NCBI GenBank assembly: GCA_035455185.1
Contig: DATIFQ010000019.1
Coordinates: forward strand, 1 to 6,878
Length of the DNA stretch: 6,878 bases
Reading direction: 5' to 3'
DNA from: JAEHDI01 sp035455185
GTDB taxonomy: Bacteria; Acidobacteriota; Terriglobia; Bryobacterales; Bryobacteraceae
In this document: in pieces, positions 4,056 through 6,878 of the stretch
How the letters are laid out: each line of letters opens with the position of its first letter
Numbering within the stretch: position 1 is the first letter of the stretch
The notes under the pieces: model-generated
The model's database searches: none
What the model was told of the DNA's origin: nothing
The model's input: the letters and a program-made list of their open reading frames with translations, nothing else
Made by a program: the position numbers and the translations under genes

Positions 4056-6722
4056 ATGGATTCGAAAGCCGGTTGGAACCGGAGAAGGTTGTTGCAGGCC
4101 GTGGGCGCGAGCGTGCCCACGTTGAAACTCGTCGGGGTTGCCGCCTCCGCCGCACAAGGGGACGGCGCCAAGTTCACACCCATCGACCTTAGCCCTTACT
4201 TCAACGCGTCGTCGGCGGAATTCGGTCCCCGCGGAATGGGCCGTCAGACGGGAGCACCCGGCGCGCGAGGCGACGTCCTGATTCGTCCGCCGGGCGGAAA
4301 GCAGGAGCTTCAGGGCATTCCCTTCCTGCTGGGGCCGGAGGACGTTCAACAGAAGTCGTGGATCGCGGTCAGCACGGCCGGGCAGCCATGGGCTGCTCCA
4401 AAGATTGAGATCCCAATCGGACATACCGCCCCATGCCTCTGCCTGGCGCAGTTCTGCGACTGGGATCCTAACGAGATCGATCAGAGCAGCTTCGAGAGCA
4501 TCGAGCATCTCGGGCAAAAGCTGGCCGAGGCCACGCTGGTATACGAAGACGGATCTGAGTTTTCGGCACCCATCCGGCGGCGCCTTGAGGTCCATGCTCC
4601 GTCAATTTCTTTCGGCTACCAGTGTTTTCTCGCTATGCCGAGCAGCACTTGGGAACCGGCGAAGCTCACCGATCCGCTTCCCAATGGCCTGGGATGGGGG
4701 AACTTGCAGACGGTGGCCAAGGGTAAGAGTCCCGGGCAGGCGCCGTTGTGGATCTGGGCGCTGGAAAATCCCAATCCCGACCGCAAGGTGAAGGCGCTGC
4801 GGGTGCGGGCAGTGGCCGAAGATCCCGTGGTGCTCTGCGGGCTGACACTCTTTCACGGGCGCGAGCACCCGTTGCGCAGGGAGAGGCGGACACTGTACCG
4901 CATCACGCTGCCCAGCCCGACGGCGGAAGAAAAGGGCCGCTGGACAGTCGAGGTAGATCTGGGTGTCGTGGTGCGCACGTACGTACTGCCGGAGTTCGAC
5001 CCCGAGTCGTGGCTACGAGCCGACGGCGCAGGATTCGGCGAGCGGAGCGCGGAGCCGAGCCAGTCACGGCATCTGTACGCCGAAATCGCGGCGAGCGCCG
5101 ATGCAACGCTTGAAGTCCGCGATACAGCGAGTGGCGGGCGTTACCAGTTTGACCTGATCCGTGCAGTGCCGGGACAGGAGCTGGAGGCGCGCCGCGGGAG
5201 CTCGCGCATCGAAATCCTGGAGCGCGAGAAAACGTGGATTCACGGCCAGGTGGTGGATTCCGCCACGGGGCGTCCGACGCCGGTGCGTCTTGCTTTCCGC
5301 TCCAAGGCGGGCCGGTACATTCCTCCCTACGGACACCGGACGGAAATCAACGGCGGGTGGTTCCAGGACTACGCCGCCGACGCCAAGATCAGCTCGAATT
5401 CCTACGCGTATGTGGATGGGACGTTCCAGGCCGAGCTGCCGGTGGGAGAGTTGTACGTCGAAATCAGCAAGGGATTCGAGTACAAGGCGATCCGCGAGAA
5501 GCTGGAAATCCAGCCGTCGCAGCGTGAGTTGAAGCTACAGATCGGCAAGCACGCGGACCTGCGCTCCAAAGGATGGGTGACCGCGGATACGCACGTGCAT
5601 TTTCTCTCGCCGTCAACGGCGGTGCTCGAGGCGCAGGCCGAAGGGCTGAACCTCGTCAACCTGCTCGCCGCGCAGTGGGGCGATCTTTACACCAACGTGG
5701 GTGATCTGCCGTTCGGGCCGCTCACCTCGCCGGACAAAGAGACCGTCGTGTGGGTGGGCACGGAGAACCGCCAGCACCTGTTGGGGCATATCGGGCTTCT
5801 CGGCGGCCGCGGCGAGCCCGTGTTCCCGATGTCGGCGGACAATCCGTCCGAGGCTTTTATCGGTGATCCTTTGTGGAGCAGCATGGCCGAGTGGGCGGAC
5901 GCCTGCCGCAAACGGGAGGGCGTAGTGGTGGCGGTACATTTCCCGAACCCCTTCGCCGAACTGGCGGCTGATATCGTGCTGGGCAAGATTGACGCGGTCG
6001 AGTTGTATCCTCAGGGCGACGGCGGATTCCGAACTCGTGGGTACAACGACTGGTACCGGTATTTGAACTGCGGCTATCGCGTGACAGCGGCGGGTGGAAC
6101 GGACAAGATGGGCACGTACACGCCGGTGGGCGGCAACCGCACGTATGCATACATCGGCCAGGAGCAGTTCGACTTCTCCAGTTGGGCAAAGGCAGTTCGC
6201 GCCGGCCGCACCTTCGCGAGCAGCGGACCGCTGCTGCTGTTCCAGGCAGACGGGCGAATGCCGGGCGGCGAGATCCCGATGCGGAAGGGTGAGGCCGCGG
6301 TCGAGGTGTCTGTGGAAGCGAACAGCCATGTACCTTTCCACCGGATTGAGATCGTACACAACGGCCGTGTCGTCGCCTCGCGTGAAGAGAAGGCGGGGAC
6401 CAAGCGGATGGCGTTCTCGGAATCCGTGAAAGTGCAGGCGCCTGGGTGGCTGACGGCGCGGTGTTCGTCGACGCTGGGGCCTTCCCTGTCGGCACGGTTC
6501 GGGATCGCGGCGCACACATCGCCGGTTTATCTGAGTGTTGCAGGAGAAGAGCAGTTCTCCGAGCCGGCTCTCACGTACCTCTTGACACTTGTGGAGGGCA
6601 CTCGGGGCTATGTGGAGAAGCTGGCAACTCGCCCTGACACGGAGAGCTTCGCACGAGTGTTGAAGGTGTTCGCGGACGCGCGTGAGCACCTCCACAGGCG
6701 GCTGCACGAGCAGGGCCGATAG
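4056..6722 (+). CDS. Tat-exported CehA/McbA-family (PHP-type) metallohydrolase
   Basis: The product has 888 residues. Residues 1-33 are a twin-arginine signal (Asn8-Arg9-Arg10-Arg11-Leu12-Leu13), with Ala-Ser-Ala-Ala before Gln34 as the likely cleavage site. This implies export as a folded, metal-loaded enzyme. Residues about 85-350 form a module of unknown fold, including PCLCLAQFCDWDP with Cys127, Cys129 and Cys134. Residues about 394-495 are a carboxypeptidase-regulatory-like domain (GQVVDSATGRP to LPVGELYVEISKGFEY). The catalytic PHP-like domain follows. It has Asp511-x-His513-x-His515, Glu570, His578, His628 in VAVHFPNPF and Asp683 in AAGGTDKMG, all plausible metal ligands. The tail carries RAGRTFASSGPLL, a beta segment and a helical end. 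Named members, CehA and McbA, hydrolyse the carbamate carbaryl, but most relatives have unknown natural substrates, so no substrate is assigned. The gene is intact and diverges from the receptor. A phosphoesterase role is an alternative, since PHP folds often cleave phosphoesters. Confidence 0.9.
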   Translation: MDSKAGWNRRRLLQAVGASVPTLKLVGVAASAAQGDGAKFTPIDLSPYFNASSAEFGPRGMGRQTGAPGARGDVLIRPPGGKQELQGIPFLLGPEDVQQKSWIAVSTAGQPWAAPKIEIPIGHTAPCLCLAQFCDWDPNEIDQSSFESIEHLGQKLAEATLVYEDGSEFSAPIRRRLEVHAPSISFGYQCFLAMPSSTWEPAKLTDPLPNGLGWGNLQTVAKGKSPGQAPLWIWALENPNPDRKVKALRVRAVAEDPVVLCGLTLFHGREHPLRRERRTLYRITLPSPTAEEKGRWTVEVDLGVVVRTYVLPEFDPESWLRADGAGFGERSAEPSQSRHLYAEIAASADATLEVRDTASGGRYQFDLIRAVPGQELEARRGSSRIEILEREKTWIHGQVVDSATGRPTPVRLAFRSKAGRYIPPYGHRTEINGGWFQDYAADAKISSNSYAYVDGTFQAELPVGELYVEISKGFEYKAIREKLEIQPSQRELKLQIGKHADLRSKGWVTADTHVHFLSPSTAVLEAQAEGLNLVNLLAAQWGDLYTNVGDLPFGPLTSPDKETVVWVGTENRQHLLGHIGLLGGRGEPVFPMSADNPSEAFIGDPLWSSMAEWADACRKREGVVVAVHFPNPFAELAADIVLGKIDAVELYPQGDGGFRTRGYNDWYRYLNCGYRVTAAGGTDKMGTYTPVGGNRTYAYIGQEQFDFSSWAKAVRAGRTFASSGPLLLFQADGRMPGGEIPMRKGEAAVEVSVEANSHVPFHRIEIVHNGRVVASREEKAGTKRMAFSESVKVQAPGWLTARCSSTLGPSLSARFGIAAHTSPVYLSVAGEEQFSEPALTYLLTLVEGTRGYVEKLATRPDTESFARVLKVFADAREHLHRRLHEQGR

Positions 6723-6773
6723 GGCGAAGGGAGCCCAAAGAAGATATTCCGGTCGTATCTGCTGCTTTTGCCT

Positions 6774-6779
6774 TATAAT
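6774..6779 (+). promoter_or_regulatory. Consensus -10 box before the right-edge gene
   Basis: A perfect TATAAT lies 23 bases before the ATG at 6803. No convincing -35 is seen at 15-18 bases upstream, so the promoter may be weak or need an activator. It suggests the downstream gene has some transcription of its own, besides any read-through from the hydrolase. No terminator is visible between the two genes. Confidence 0.45.
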
Positions 6780-6802
6780 CGGCCCCGGGGAAAGGCGCAG
6801 AC

Positions 6803-6878
6803 ATGAACCACTGTCTGAAGTTGTTCGGACTCCTCTTCGTCTTCGCGACCCTGGCCGCGACAGACCAACCGGTGGTTT
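6803..6878 (+). CDS. Start of an exported protein, cut by the right edge
   Basis: The ATG at 6803 opens a frame of 25 codons that is still open at the end of the window. GGGGAAAGG stands seven bases upstream as a good ribosome site, and an in-frame TAA at 6776-6778 rules out a much earlier start. The residues read MNHCLKLFGLLFVFATLAA, then TDQPVV. This is a positively charged start, a hydrophobic core and an Ala-rich end like a Sec signal peptide, cleaved probably after Ala18-Ala19. Cys4 lies too early for a lipobox. Nothing of the mature protein is visible, so no function can be given. It lies 80 bases after the hydrolase on the same strand and could be part of the same unit. Confidence 0.6.
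   Translation, partial: MNHCLKLFGLLFVFATLAATDQPVV

Noticed and set aside
3915..4595. Minus-strand open frame of 226 codons over the hydrolase start
   Set aside because: It covers the hydrolase ribosome site and 5' coding part in antisense, shows no recognisable motif and has no supporting ribosome site.
5613..6707. Minus-strand open frame of 364 codons opposite the hydrolase
   Set aside because: It lies antisense inside the strongly supported hydrolase. Its Arg/His/Pro-rich composition is typical of a reverse-frame shadow in GC-rich DNA.
6722..6736. GGGC/GCCC stem just after the hydrolase stop as a terminator
   Set aside because: The stem has only four base pairs and is followed by an A-rich stretch, not a T-run.

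Overview
The window (6,878 bases, GC-rich) looks like chromosomal DNA from an Acidobacteriota-type soil bacterium, most like the Solibacter/Bryobacter group. That placement is an inference from protein style: an Oar-like TonB-dependent receptor of about 1,100 residues with an N-terminal carboxypeptidase-regulatory-like domain, beside a large exported CehA/McbA-family metallohydrolase. No rRNA, tRNA, CRISPR array, transposase or phage gene was seen.

Layout. At the left edge (1-245, minus) is the 5' part of an exported tetratricopeptide-repeat (TPR) protein that runs off the window. Upstream of it on the same strand, after an 89-base gap holding a strong hairpin, lies the receptor gene (335-3631, minus). 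From 3632 to 4055 is a divergent control region. It carries a clear sigma70-type promoter for the receptor, a leader that can fold into three back-to-back hairpins ending one base before the ATG, an overlapping TATAAT facing the other way, and a perfect 9-bp inverted repeat ahead of the right-hand gene. The metallohydrolase (4056-6722, plus) fills most of the right half. It has a Tat signal, an N-terminal module of unknown fold with conserved cysteines, a carboxypeptidase-regulatory-like domain, a PHP-type metal site and a C-terminal beta/helical tail. At the right edge (6803-6878, plus) another exported protein begins behind its own TATAAT box.

How the parts may work together. All four products carry export signals, so the locus is devoted to the cell envelope. 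The receptor should sit in the outer membrane and import a ligand with TonB energy. The TPR protein should be periplasmic or membrane-attached and may be co-transcribed with the receptor. The hydrolase should be exported folded, with its metal, through Tat. A reasonable but unproven reading is a scavenging locus in which an exported hydrolase acts on a compound that the receptor binds or imports. The substrate cannot be read from the sequence. No wholly new system is evident. The points most worth a second look are the receptor's structured leader, its lone Cys-Cys pair in the plug, and the multidomain hydrolase.
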